Source of the DNA: Rhodanobacter spathiphylli B39
Lineage (GTDB): Bacteria > Pseudomonadota > Gammaproteobacteria > Xanthomonadales > Rhodanobacteraceae
Assembly (NCBI RefSeq): GCF_000264295.1
Contig: NZ_AJXT01000004.1
Coordinates: 62,001 to 126,000, forward strand
DNA length: 64,000 nucleotides
Reading direction: 5' to 3'
Part shown: positions 46,531-56,582 of the stretch, in pieces
How the letters are laid out: every line of letters begins with the position of its first letter
Numbering within the stretch: position 1 is the first letter of the stretch
Notes under the pieces: generated by a model
Database searches by the model: none
The model's input: only the letters and a program-made list of their open reading frames with translations
Told to the model about the DNA's origin: nothing
Translations under genes and position numbers: made by a program

Positions 46531-46535
46531 GGAGT
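46531..46535 (+). promoter_or_regulatory. Ribosome site deciding the DUF4198 start
   Basis: GGAGT lies four bases before ATG 46540. A GTG at 46507 is in frame and would overlap the previous gene, but it adds a hydrophilic segment before the signal peptide and has no comparable ribosome site. Confidence 0.6.
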
Positions 46536-46539
46536 GAAC

Positions 46540-47352
46540 ATGCACAAGCGCACCCTGAAATGGATCGTCCTGGCCGCGGCGATCGCCGCGCCGCTGGCCG
46601 TGCAGGCGCACAAGATGTGGCTGCTGCCGTCGGCCACCAATGTCGCCGGCGCCGATCCGTGGGTCACCGTGGATGCGGCGATCTCGAACGACCTGTTCCA
46701 TCCCGACCACCACGCGGCGTCGCTGGAGCAGCTGGTGATCACCGCGCCGGACGGCCAGACGGCCAAACCGGCAAATGAGGCCGTCGGCAAATATCGCAGC
46801 GTGTTCGACCTGCAACTGAACCAGCAGGGCACGTACAAGCTGGCACTGGTCAGCAGCGGCCTGTCTGCCAGCTACGAGCTGGATGGCCAGAAAAGGCGCT
46901 GGCGGGGCAAGGCCGACGAACTGCGCTCGGCCATCCCAAGGGCGGCGAAGAACGTGCAGGTGACGGCCTCCAGCAACCGGGTGGAAACCTTCATCAGCAA
47001 CGGCAAGCCGAACGACACCGCACTGAAACCCACCGGGCAGGGCCTGGAGCTGGTGCCGGTTACCCGCGTCACCGACCTGGTCGCCGGCGAGCCGGCCACG
47101 TTCCAGTTGCTGCTGGACGGCAGGCCGGCCGGCGACCTCAAGGTCAGCGCGATCGCCGGTGCCACCCGCTACCGCAACGCACAGGACGCGATCACCGCGC
47201 AGACCGGCAGCGACGGCAAGTTCCGGCTGACCTGGCCGCATGCGGGGATGTACTGGATCAACGCCACGACGCAGGACGACAACAGCGGCAGCAAGTTCGC
47301 CAGCAAGCGCCGCCTGTCGTATACGGCGACGCTCGAAGTGCTGCCCGAGTAG
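46540..47352 (+). CDS. DUF4198 periplasmic protein
   Basis: This 270-residue protein begins with a signal peptide (about 1-22, ending AVQA) followed by HKMWLLPSATN, the start of the DUF4198 domain, which is often linked to metal (nickel, cobalt, iron) uptake. A His-rich patch HPDHHAA lies at about residues 54-60, and the C-terminal half (GKFRLTWPHAGMYWINATT) looks like a CNA-B/transthyretin-type beta sandwich. It sits between the predicted flavoprotein and ApbE. It may bind the metal that the redox module reduces. Confidence 0.78.
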   Translation: MHKRTLKWIVLAAAIAAPLAVQAHKMWLLPSATNVAGADPWVTVDAAISNDLFHPDHHAASLEQLVITAPDGQTAKPANEAVGKYRSVFDLQLNQQGTYKLALVSSGLSASYELDGQKRRWRGKADELRSAIPRAAKNVQVTASSNRVETFISNGKPNDTALKPTGQGLELVPVTRVTDLVAGEPATFQLLLDGRPAGDLKVSAIAGATRYRNAQDAITAQTGSDGKFRLTWPHAGMYWINATTQDDNSGSKFASKRRLSYTATLEVLPE

Positions 47353-47354
47353 AC

Positions 47355-48383
47355 ATGATGTCGTTGCCGCGTCTGGCCGTCTGTCTGATTCTGCTGGCTG
47401 TTTCCGCTCCGTTGGCGGCGACGCAGCTGCAGCGTATGGACGGGCAGACCATGGGCACCACCTGGTCGGTGCAACTGGTGCTGCCGTCCGCCCAATCGAC
47501 GGAACAGGTGCGGCGGGGCATCCAGGCCGAACTGGATCGCGTGGACGGCCAGATGAGCACGTACCGGCCGCAGTCGGAGCTGTCGCGCTTCAACCGCGCG
47601 CCGGCCGGCAGCTGGCAGGCCTTGCCGCCGGAGTTCTTCGAGGTCCTGCAGCATGCGTTGCAGCTGGCCAAGGACAGCGATGGCGCGTACGACCCGACCG
47701 TGGGGCCGCTGGTGAACCTGTGGGGTTTCGGCCCCGACCAGCGGCCGCGGCAACCGCCGACGGTTGCGGCGATCGAGCAGGCGAAGGCGCGAGTCGGCTG
47801 GTGGAAGCTGAGGCTCGACCCGGTCGGTCATCGGGCATGGCAGCCGGGCGGGGTCTGCGTGGATCTTTCTGCGGTGGCCAAGGGTTACGGCGTGGACCAG
47901 GTTGGCCGCTACCTGCAGCGGATCGGTGCGACGACGTGGCTGGTCGAGGTCGGTGGCGAACTGAAGGCACGCGGCCGCAAGCCGGATGGCATGCCATGGC
48001 GGGTCGGCATCGAGCGGCCCGATGCGGCGGCCGGCGCGGTGAGCGCCGCCGACGAACTGGTACGCACGATCGAACTGGACGACCGCGCGGTCGCCACCTC
48101 GGGCGACTATCGCCACGTGTTCGAGGACAACGGACGGTTCTATTCGCACCACATCGATCCGCGCAGCGGCTGGCCGGTGCCGCACGAGGTGGCGTCGGTC
48201 AGTGTGCTGGCGAACGAATGCATGCAGGCCGATCCGCTGGGCACCATGCTCAGCGTGCTCGGCGCCGAGCACGGCATGGCCTACGCCCGCGAACATGGCC
48301 TGGCCGTGCTGATGATCGTGCGCACCGCGCAGGGTTTCGAGCAGCGCATGTCGCCGGCGTTCGCGGCGGAGTTGCGCCGATGA
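47355..48383 (+). CDS. apbE: FAD:protein FMN transferase ApbE
   Basis: ApbE (342 aa) attaches FMN from FAD to a Thr in target proteins in the periplasm. It has a signal peptide (about 1-22), GTTWSVQL, STYRPQSELSRFN, DPTVGPLVNLWGFG, VDLSAVAKGYGVD, ATSGDYRH and HHIDPRSGWPV, the expected FAD and Mg2+ site segments. Its presumed substrate is the DUF2271 protein of the same operon. The stop overlaps the reductase start by four bases. Confidence 0.93.
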   Translation: MMSLPRLAVCLILLAVSAPLAATQLQRMDGQTMGTTWSVQLVLPSAQSTEQVRRGIQAELDRVDGQMSTYRPQSELSRFNRAPAGSWQALPPEFFEVLQHALQLAKDSDGAYDPTVGPLVNLWGFGPDQRPRQPPTVAAIEQAKARVGWWKLRLDPVGHRAWQPGGVCVDLSAVAKGYGVDQVGRYLQRIGATTWLVEVGGELKARGRKPDGMPWRVGIERPDAAAGAVSAADELVRTIELDDRAVATSGDYRHVFEDNGRFYSHHIDPRSGWPVPHEVASVSVLANECMQADPLGTMLSVLGAEHGMAYAREHGLAVLMIVRTAQGFEQRMSPAFAAELRR

Positions 48384-50071
48384 AACCGGGCGACGCGATC
48401 ACCGCACGGCGCACGCTGCTCGGCAACGCGATCCTGCTGGGCGGCTTCGGCCTGCTTGCCGCGCTGCTGCTGTTGCTGCATGTGGATGGCCTGCACTGGC
48501 GCGATCCGGGTGGCGAGCGCTGGCTCGATGCCGCGCTGGTGCTGCTGGCATGGCTGGGCCTGCTCGGCTGGCTGCGTCATCGGCCGGCGGTGGCACCGCG
48601 CAAGCCCGCGAAGATGCTGGACATGGCGGCTGGCCAGGCCACCACCGCGGCCGAGCGCGCCGCCGTCATCCCGCAGCTGGTGGCGGACACCACGGTGCGG
48701 GTGATCTACGCCAGCCAGACCGGCTTCGCCGAACAACTGGCGCGGCAGACCCTGCAAAGCCTGCAGGCAGCCGGCATGGCGGCGCGACTGGACGGCATCG
48801 ACGGCGTCACCGTCGAGGATCTGCATCGCGCCAGCCGCGTGCTGTTCGTGGCCAGCACCACCGGCGACGGCGAACCGCCCGACATGGCGCTGGCTTTCAG
48901 CCGCCAGGTCATGTCGCAAGCGCAGACGCTGGCTGGCCTGCGCTACGGCCTGCTGGCGCTGGGTGACAGTGACTACGAGGAGTTCTGCGGCTTCGGTCGG
49001 CAGCTGCAGCGCTGGTTGCAGGCCAGCGGCGCACAGGCCTTGTTCGATCCGGTCGAAGTGGACAGCGAGGACGAGGCCAGCCTGCGCCACTGGCAGCATC
49101 ACTTGTCGTGGCTGTCCGGCGTCAATGATCTGCCCGACTGGCAGGCGCCGAAGTACCAGCGCTGGCAACTGGTCGAGCGCCGCCTGATGAATCCCGGCAG
49201 CGTGGGCGATCCCTGTTTCCACCTGGCATTGCAGCCGCTGCAGGGCAGTGCCAGCTGGCAGGCTGGTGACCTGGTCGAGATCGGCCCCTGCCATCCGGCC
49301 GAACGGGTGGCGGCATGGCTGTCGGCACGGTCGCTGGATGGCCGCGTGCCGGTGTCGTACCGCAGGCAGCGGCAGCCGCTGGCCGGACTGCTGGCGCGTT
49401 GCCGCCTGCCCGAAGCGGACGAAGTCGACGGGCTGGATGAAGAGGCGGTGGCGGCCTTGCTGCAGTGGCTGCCGCATCGCGAGTATTCGATCGCCTCGCT
49501 GCCGGACGATGGCGCGATCCACCTGCTGGTGCGCCAGATGCGCGGCCGCGGCGGTTACCTCGGGCTCGGTTCGGGCTGGCTGACCGGGCATGCGCCGATC
49601 GGGGCCGAGATCGCCCTGCGCGTGCGCGGCAACAGCAACTTCCATCCACCGCGGGATGGGCGGCCGATGATCCTGATCGGCAACGGCACCGGGCTGGCGG
49701 CATTGCGCGCCTTGCTGAAGGCGCGCATCGCTGGCGGGCACCGGCGCAACTGGCTGCTGTTCGGCGAACGGCAGCGGGCGCACGACTTCCTCTACCGCGA
49801 AGAGATCGAACGCTGGCTCGCGCAGGGCTGGATCGAGCGCGCGGATTTCGCCTGGTCGCGCGACCAGGCCGAGCGCATCCACGTGCAGCAGCGACTGCGC
49901 GAGGCGGCCGATGACTTGCTGGCATGGGTCGACGCGGGTGCGGCGATCTACGTCTGCGGCAGCCTCGACGGTCTCGCGCCCGGTGTCGACGCGGTACTGA
50001 ACGAGGTGCTGGGCGTGGCGCGGGTCGACCAGTTGCGCCAGCACGGACGTTATCGGCGCGACGTCTACTGA
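48380..50071 (+). CDS. Membrane-anchored flavodoxin/FNR-type reductase (CysJ-like)
   Basis: This 563-residue protein has two N-terminal membrane helices (about 15-35 and 47-64), a flavodoxin domain (YASQTGFAEQLA, ASTTGDGEPPD, ALGDSDYEEFCGFG), then an FAD/NAD(P)H reductase domain with REYSIAS, GHAPIGAEIALRV, IGNGTGLAALRAL and YVCGSLDG. It resembles CysJ and cytochrome P450 reductase but is tethered to the membrane. It is predicted to take electrons from NADPH and feed them to the PepSY protein and on to the flavinylated DUF2271 protein. Confidence 0.88.
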   Translation: MKPGDAITARRTLLGNAILLGGFGLLAALLLLLHVDGLHWRDPGGERWLDAALVLLAWLGLLGWLRHRPAVAPRKPAKMLDMAAGQATTAAERAAVIPQLVADTTVRVIYASQTGFAEQLARQTLQSLQAAGMAARLDGIDGVTVEDLHRASRVLFVASTTGDGEPPDMALAFSRQVMSQAQTLAGLRYGLLALGDSDYEEFCGFGRQLQRWLQASGAQALFDPVEVDSEDEASLRHWQHHLSWLSGVNDLPDWQAPKYQRWQLVERRLMNPGSVGDPCFHLALQPLQGSASWQAGDLVEIGPCHPAERVAAWLSARSLDGRVPVSYRRQRQPLAGLLARCRLPEADEVDGLDEEAVAALLQWLPHREYSIASLPDDGAIHLLVRQMRGRGGYLGLGSGWLTGHAPIGAEIALRVRGNSNFHPPRDGRPMILIGNGTGLAALRALLKARIAGGHRRNWLLFGERQRAHDFLYREEIERWLAQGWIERADFAWSRDQAERIHVQQRLREAADDLLAWVDAGAAIYVCGSLDGLAPGVDAVLNEVLGVARVDQLRQHGRYRRDVY

Positions 50072-50167
50072 AGCCTCCGCTGCCCGCGGCAGGAACTTTC
50101 GCTTGCCGCGCATGACCTATGGCCTATGCCCCGTTTCCCTGACGGGCGCAATCTGTGGGGATTGTCC

Positions 50168-50174
50168 AGGGGAG
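50168..50174 (+). promoter_or_regulatory. Ribosome site deciding the M1 peptidase start
   Basis: AGGGGAG lies eight bases before ATG 50183. The longer frame starting at 50126 would add 19 residues that do not look like a signal peptide. Confidence 0.55.
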
Positions 50175-50182
50175 TGGCAAAC

Positions 50183-52432
50183 ATGCGGCGAATTGCACGC
50201 AAGTGGGGGTATTTGTGTGCCGTGACCTTGTCGGTCGCGGCATGTCCGGTCATGGCGCAGACGCCTGCGTCTGCCAGCACGACGGCCAGCGCGCCGGCCG
50301 GTCAGGTGATGGCTCCGGCCAGTGCCGGCGCAGTTGCCGCCGACATTCCGTTCGTCTCGGCGGATGCGGCGAACTTCCAGGTGCCCAGCGCGCCCGACGC
50401 GTGGGGTGGCCCGCGTGGCGATCACCCGGCCACGCTGTCCGACCAGGTGGTGGGCTACACCATCCAGGCCACGCTGGACCCGGCCAGGCACACGGTCGAC
50501 GCGAAGCAGACGATGACCTGGCGCAACCGCAGCAACCAGCCGGTCAGCAAGATCTACTTGCACCTCTACCTCAACGCGTTCGAAGGCCCGGGCAGCACGT
50601 TCTTCACCGAGCGGCGCCTGTTCTCCGGCAGCGGCCACTCGCGCGGCAACGCCGACCTGAAGAAGGGCGAGTGGGGCTATATCGAGTTGAACAAGGTGCA
50701 GCAGGGCGGTCAGAACGTGAGCTGGCGTTTCGTGCAGCCCGACGGCGGCCCGAAGACCGACAGGACGGTGGTCGAGCTCGACCTGCCGCAGGCGGTGCCG
50801 GCCCAGGGCACGCTGAGCCTGGACATCGACTTCCACGACCAGCTGCCGCGCGTGGTCGAGCGCACCGGCTGGTTCGGTGACTTCCATCTGGTCGGCCAGT
50901 GGTTCCCGAAGATCGCGGTGCTGGAATTGCCCGGCGAGCGCGGTGCCACGGCGCCGCGCTGGAACGCGCACGAGTTCCATTTCCACAGCGAGTTCTATGC
51001 CGACTACGGCAACTACGACGTCCAGCTGACCGTGCCGAAGGGCTACACCGTGGGCGCGGTGGGTGAGCAGCAGGGCACGCCGGTCGAGAGCGGCGGCAAG
51101 GTCACCCACCACTTCGTGCAGACCGATGTGGAGGACTTCGCCTGGGTCGCTGCGCCTGGCTACAAGGTGCAGCGCACCAGCTGGACCGGGCCGGGCAGCC
51201 CCAAGGTCGACGTGCAGGTGATCTATCCGCCCGAGTACGAGGCGAGCGCGCAACCGGTGCTGAAGGCCACCACCGATTCGCTGACCTATTTCTCCGACAC
51301 GCTGGGCCCGTATCCGTACAGGACGATCACCGCCGTGGTGCCGCCGTACAACGCGGGCGAGGCGGGCGGCATGGAATACCCGACCTTCTTCACCGCCGAG
51401 GGTTACGACAAGGTCACGCCCGACACGCTGACCCAGTACGCGATCGACTTCGTCACCATCCACGAGTTCGGCCATGGCTATTTCATGGGCCTGCTCGGCT
51501 CGAACGAATTCGAGGAGCCGATGCTCGACGAGGGCATGAACCAGTACTGGGACGATCGCATGCTGGTCGATCGCAAGCAGGACATCTGGGTCACCACGCC
51601 GCTGCTGAGCAAGCTGGGTTTTGCACCGCAGCTGACCCCGTTCGAAGCCGAGCGGCTGTCCGGTGTCGTCGGCATCGGCGTGCCGGCCGATTCGCTCGAC
51701 TCCAACTCGTGGGACCGCATGTCCAGCAACAGCTACGGGTCGGTGTACGCGCGTACCGCGGCGACCATGCGCACGCTGGAAAACCTGCTCGGTCACGAGG
51801 TGATGGGCAAGGCAATGAAGCTGTACTACGAGCGCTGGAAGTTCCGCCACCCCGACGCCGCCGACCTGCGCGATGCGCTGGCCGAGGGTTCGGGCCAGCC
51901 CGAGCTGGTGCATGCGATCTTCGCCTCGCAGGTCTACGGCACCGACAAGGTCGACGCCAGCGTGGTCTCGATCGACAACGAGGAGCAGGTGCCGCGCACC
52001 GGTACCGTGATCCGCGACGGCAAGCGCGTCACCCTCTCCGCGAAGGACGTCGACAAGCAGATCGACGACGCCCGCGCGGCCTGGGACAAGGCCCACAAGG
52101 ACGCCAGGCATGGCGGGCCGTATCCGTGGCTGTCGACGATCACGGTGCGCCGCACCGGTGCGGCGGTGCCGCGCACGGTGCTGGTGAAGTTCGCCGACGA
52201 CAGCAGCGAGACGGTGAAGTGGGACGACGCCAGTCGCTGGAAGCGGATCAGCTTCACCAGGCCGGCCAAGGCGGTGTCGGCCACGGTGGACCCCGACCGG
52301 AAGATCGTGCTGGATGCCAATTCGCTCAATGACAGTCGGACGATCAAGGCCGATGGCGCAGCCTCGCGCCGCTGGAGTGCGGATGTCGCCTCCTTCTTTC
52401 AGACTTTCTACGCCTTGATGGGGACGCTGTGA
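50183..52432 (+). CDS. M1-family metallopeptidase, exported
   Basis: This 749-residue protein has a signal peptide (about 1-25, ending PVMAQ), an N-terminal beta domain, and a gluzincin catalytic core: GGMEYPT (the GAMEN-equivalent exopeptidase motif), zinc ligands H427 and H431 in HEFGH, and E450 in LDEGMNQY, 18 residues after the last His. Such proteins are annotated as M1 aminopeptidases. It should act in the periplasm or outside. Its stop shares one base with the start of the next membrane protein. Confidence 0.88.
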   Translation: MRRIARKWGYLCAVTLSVAACPVMAQTPASASTTASAPAGQVMAPASAGAVAADIPFVSADAANFQVPSAPDAWGGPRGDHPATLSDQVVGYTIQATLDPARHTVDAKQTMTWRNRSNQPVSKIYLHLYLNAFEGPGSTFFTERRLFSGSGHSRGNADLKKGEWGYIELNKVQQGGQNVSWRFVQPDGGPKTDRTVVELDLPQAVPAQGTLSLDIDFHDQLPRVVERTGWFGDFHLVGQWFPKIAVLELPGERGATAPRWNAHEFHFHSEFYADYGNYDVQLTVPKGYTVGAVGEQQGTPVESGGKVTHHFVQTDVEDFAWVAAPGYKVQRTSWTGPGSPKVDVQVIYPPEYEASAQPVLKATTDSLTYFSDTLGPYPYRTITAVVPPYNAGEAGGMEYPTFFTAEGYDKVTPDTLTQYAIDFVTIHEFGHGYFMGLLGSNEFEEPMLDEGMNQYWDDRMLVDRKQDIWVTTPLLSKLGFAPQLTPFEAERLSGVVGIGVPADSLDSNSWDRMSSNSYGSVYARTAATMRTLENLLGHEVMGKAMKLYYERWKFRHPDAADLRDALAEGSGQPELVHAIFASQVYGTDKVDASVVSIDNEEQVPRTGTVIRDGKRVTLSAKDVDKQIDDARAAWDKAHKDARHGGPYPWLSTITVRRTGAAVPRTVLVKFADDSSETVKWDDASRWKRISFTRPAKAVSATVDPDRKIVLDANSLNDSRTIKADGAASRRWSADVASFFQTFYALMGTL

Positions 52433-53349
52433 TGAAGACCGGACGCATTTCACGCCGCGTGGATTCGGCTGCGCTGATGCGCGCGCCGTTCGCCGCCATG
52501 CAGTGGCGCTTGCTGCTGCTGTGGGTATTGCTGCTGCTGTTGCCGACGGCGGTGGTCAGCCTGCCGATCTGGCGCGCGCTCAGCAGCGTGCTGGATCATT
52601 CGATCCATGCGCAGGAGTGGGCGGCGCGCTTCAACGGCAGCATGTTCAGTGATGTCATGACGGCACTCAACATGTCCAACTGGTTCGGCGGCATCGCCTT
52701 GCTGGGCATGGTGCTGACAGCCCTGCTGTCGCCATTCCTCACCGGCATGGTGGTGGGTACCGGCCGCGCGGGTCGCACGCTGGGCTTCAGTCATCTGCTC
52801 CAGTGCGGCATCGTCGAATACGGTCGCATGTTCCGCCTGATGCTGTGGTCGATCCTGCCCTACGTGGTGATGGGCGCCCTGATCGGCGTGGCGATGCACA
52901 TGGCCGACGACGTCGGCGACAAGGCCGTCCTGCAGTCGCAGGCTGATCGGGCCTCGCACCTGGCGCTGTTCGTCGCCGGCGTGCTGTTCGTGCTGGCCCA
53001 GTCGATTGTCGAGTCCAGCCGCGCCGCGTTCATCGCGGACGCCGGGCTGCGTTCGGCCACCCGCGCCCTGGGTCGCGGCTTCATGCAGTTGCTGCGTCGT
53101 CCGCTCAGCACCTTGCTCAGCTATCTGCTGATCAGCGTGATCGGCTACGTGATCGCCATGGCGATCGGGATCGGGCGGGTGAACACCCCCGCAGTGGGCG
53201 TGGCCGGACTGGTCATCGCCGTGCTGCTGGCCCAGTTGGTAGTGCTGGTGATCGGCTGGATGCGGGTGGCACGCCTGTTCGCGCTGGCCGAGGTGGCCCG
53301 CTCGCTGGTCTCGTCGCGCTCAGCCAGCGGGTTGCCGCCGGCGCTTTGA
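52432..53349 (+). CDS. Multi-pass membrane protein, partner of the M1 peptidase
   Basis: I do not recognise a named family for this 305-residue protein. It has about six predicted membrane helices (near residues 28-48, 86-106, 135-155, 177-195, 224-245 and 255-280). SAALMRAPFAAMQWRLLLLWVLL near the N-terminus and SPFLTGMVVGTGRAGR are the most distinct segments. The TGATG overlap with the M1 gene means coupled translation, so it probably anchors, exports or regulates that peptidase. Confidence 0.7.
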   Translation: MKTGRISRRVDSAALMRAPFAAMQWRLLLLWVLLLLLPTAVVSLPIWRALSSVLDHSIHAQEWAARFNGSMFSDVMTALNMSNWFGGIALLGMVLTALLSPFLTGMVVGTGRAGRTLGFSHLLQCGIVEYGRMFRLMLWSILPYVVMGALIGVAMHMADDVGDKAVLQSQADRASHLALFVAGVLFVLAQSIVESSRAAFIADAGLRSATRALGRGFMQLLRRPLSTLLSYLLISVIGYVIAMAIGIGRVNTPAVGVAGLVIAVLLAQLVVLVIGWMRVARLFALAEVARSLVSSRSASGLPPAL

Positions 53350-53355
53350 CGAGGG

Positions 53356-53381
53356 GGCGGAGGGCGCTCACGCCCTCCGCC
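53356..53381. terminator. Hairpin between convergent genes
   Basis: GGCGGAGGGCG at 53356-53366 pairs perfectly with CGCCCTCCGCC at 53371-53381 around CTCA. No T run follows on either strand. It lies between the membrane protein and the convergent GNAT gene. Confidence 0.5.
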
Positions 53382-53431
53382 ATCCGATGGCGCGGGTTTT
53401 CCGGCGCGCCCGCGAAGAGAAATCGTGGAGC

Positions 53432-53971
53432 TCAGCCGTAGGCGCGGCGCGGCTCGCGATGCGGCGGGTAGTAGGCAAACACGTGGCTGTGGCTGCCGTA
53501 GAAGTCCATGTCTTCGATGTGCTCGCCGCCCAGTCGCTCGGCGACCCGGTCCGAAGCTTCGTTGCCGATGCGCACCAGGCTGATCACCCGCTGCGCGTGC
53601 AACTGGTTCCAGGCGAATTCCAGCACCGCCGTACCCGCCTCGGTGGCGTAGCCGTGGTGGCGGTGTTCGGGCTTGAGCATCCAGCCCATTTCCAGGTCGG
53701 GCCAACCGTCGGGATACATCAGGCCGGCGCGGCCGATGAACTCGCCGGTGGCTTTCAGTTCCAGCGCCCACATGCCGCAGCCGCGAAGTTGCCAGTGGCC
53801 CAGCAGCATGGCCAGCGAGCGCCAGGCATTGGTGCGGTCCAGTGGCTGGCCGTCGCCGATCCAGCGCGTGCTGGCAGGGTCGGCCAGCATCGAGGCGTAG
53901 TCGTCGAAATGACGTTCGGTCAGCGCAGTCAGGCGCAAGCGCGCCGTTTCAATGGTTGGAATATCAAACAT
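53432..53971 (-). CDS. GNAT acetyltransferase, RimJ/RimL type
   Basis: This 179-residue protein matches the RimJ/RimL subgroup: IETARLRLTALTERHFDDY at the N-terminus, EFIGRAGLMYPDGWPDLEMGWML and the acetyl-CoA segment HRHHGYATEAGTAVLEFAW (quoted as HGYATEAG). It would acetylate protein N-termini or small amines. Its start is five bases after the stop of the SET-domain gene, so the two are co-transcribed. ATG 53971 is preferred to a GTG one codon before. Confidence 0.85.
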   Translation of the reverse strand: MFDIPTIETARLRLTALTERHFDDYASMLADPASTRWIGDGQPLDRTNAWRSLAMLLGHWQLRGCGMWALELKATGEFIGRAGLMYPDGWPDLEMGWMLKPEHRHHGYATEAGTAVLEFAWNQLHAQRVISLVRIGNEASDRVAERLGGEHIEDMDFYGSHSHVFAYYPPHREPRRAYG

Positions 53972-53976
53972 CACGA

Positions 53977-54450
53977 TCAGCGGTGGGCGGCAACCAGCAG
54001 TTCGGCCAGTGCATGAGTGCTGCTGGCGAGACTTTCTTGCCAGGACAATCCGGTGATTGTCTCACCTGTGACCGAATCGACAAAATCCTCGGCCTGGCCC
54101 GGCGGCAGCAGGTGCCGGTAATCCACCGTGATCTCGGTCCCCGGCGGGAGCTCGGCCAGGGCAAACACGAAGCCCAGGTGCCACAGCCCGTTGGGTGCGA
54201 AGCTGTGGTTGATGTAGCACTCGTCGGGCCAGTCCGGCGACAGCGTGTAGCGATCCTCGAACCAGCGGGCGCTGGCGTGGAACTGCGCACGCAGCTCCGC
54301 CGAGGCCATGATGTCGGCGTAGCGGAAGGTCTGCGTGATGGCGTCCGGTGCGGTGATGATGCTGCCCGCGGCCACCGTTTCGTCGAGGAACAGCCCCTTG
54401 CCGGCGCCGTGGATGGCCGAGGCGGCGATGTGATAGCGCGGCAGGATCAT
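53977..54450 (-). CDS. SET-domain protein
   Basis: This 157-residue protein is a compact SET domain, the fold of lysine methyltransferases: HGAGKGLF at 14-21 (SAM-binding start), YINHSFAPN at 79-87 (the NHS knot) and LPPGTEITVDY at 101-111 with the catalytic Tyr. No post-SET zinc site is present. Small bacterial SET proteins like this are usually of unknown target. Co-transcription with a RimJ/RimL-like acetyltransferase suggests a protein-modification pair. Confidence 0.82.
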   Translation of the reverse strand: MILPRYHIAASAIHGAGKGLFLDETVAAGSIITAPDAITQTFRYADIMASAELRAQFHASARWFEDRYTLSPDWPDECYINHSFAPNGLWHLGFVFALAELPPGTEITVDYRHLLPPGQAEDFVDSVTGETITGLSWQESLASSTHALAELLVAAHR

Positions 54451-54543
54451 GACCGGGGTGGCGATGGGCTGGGCGCGCGAGTGTAACGCAAGCGGCGCGG
54501 CCCGCCATGGACCGCGCCGCCGCCGCCGATCTGCCCCGGCCGC

Positions 54544-54894
54544 TTATTTCTCGCTCGCTGCCTTCCTGCCCTTGTGGGCGGGTTTGGCGGGCGCGTCGGC
54601 CTGGGCGACCGCCTCGGGCGTGTCTCCCGCCTCCAGCTGGATCGCGCTGCGATTGCGCTCGATCGTGGCCTTGCCGATGCCCTTGACGTGCTTGAGGTCG
54701 TCGGCCTTCTTGAACGGGCCGTGCGCCTCGCGCCAGGCCACGATGGCCTCGGCCTTGGCCTGGCCGATGCCGTCCAGCGACTTGGCGATGGTGGCCGCAT
54801 CCGCCTGGTTGATGTTGACCGGGGTGGCCGCCAGCAGCAGGCCGGGCAGGGCGAGCGTCAGCGCGAGTGCAACAGCGACGAGTTTGTTGAACAT
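54544..54894 (-). CDS. ComEA-like helix-hairpin-helix protein, exported
   Basis: This 116-residue protein has a signal peptide (about 1-22), then PVNINQADAATIAKSLDGIGQAKAEAI, with helix-hairpin-helix turns DGIGQ (41-45) and KGIGK (71-75) that bind DNA backbone without sequence specificity. It matches the single-domain periplasmic ComEA proteins that help pull DNA in during transformation. The tail is Ala/Lys-rich (KPAHKGRKAASEK) and may add DNA contact. No other competence gene is nearby. Confidence 0.86.
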   Translation of the reverse strand: MFNKLVAVALALTLALPGLLLAATPVNINQADAATIAKSLDGIGQAKAEAIVAWREAHGPFKKADDLKHVKGIGKATIERNRSAIQLEAGDTPEAVAQADAPAKPAHKGRKAASEK

Positions 54895-55058
54895 GGGCTT
54901 TCTCCTTGGGCGGTGGTCACGGCATCCGTGTGCCGTCGGCGAACTATCCCGCCGCCGCCCGCCCTGCACAGTCGGAAGCACGACAGGCCGTGCGTGCGTG
55001 ATCGTCGTGCCCCCGTGTGGGGCGCAGCCCGTCGGTTGTCGGTGCGACGGAAGCGCGC

Positions 55059-55067
55059 TGGTACAAT
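55059..55067 (+). promoter_or_regulatory. Extended -10 promoter of the M20 peptidase
   Basis: TGGTACAAT (TG, one base, TACAAT) lies 32 bases before the ATG at 55100. A possible -35 TTGTCG at 55036 is too far away, so recognition would depend on the extended -10. Confidence 0.5.
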
Positions 55068-55099
55068 GGCGCACTTGTCTGCCTGCTGGAGTGATACCG

Positions 55100-56524
<1,425 letters not shown>

Positions 56525-56582
56525 GCGACGTTCTCCTTCTTCCCTCCAAAGGGGAGAGGGGACGACCGCCACGGGCTTGTCC

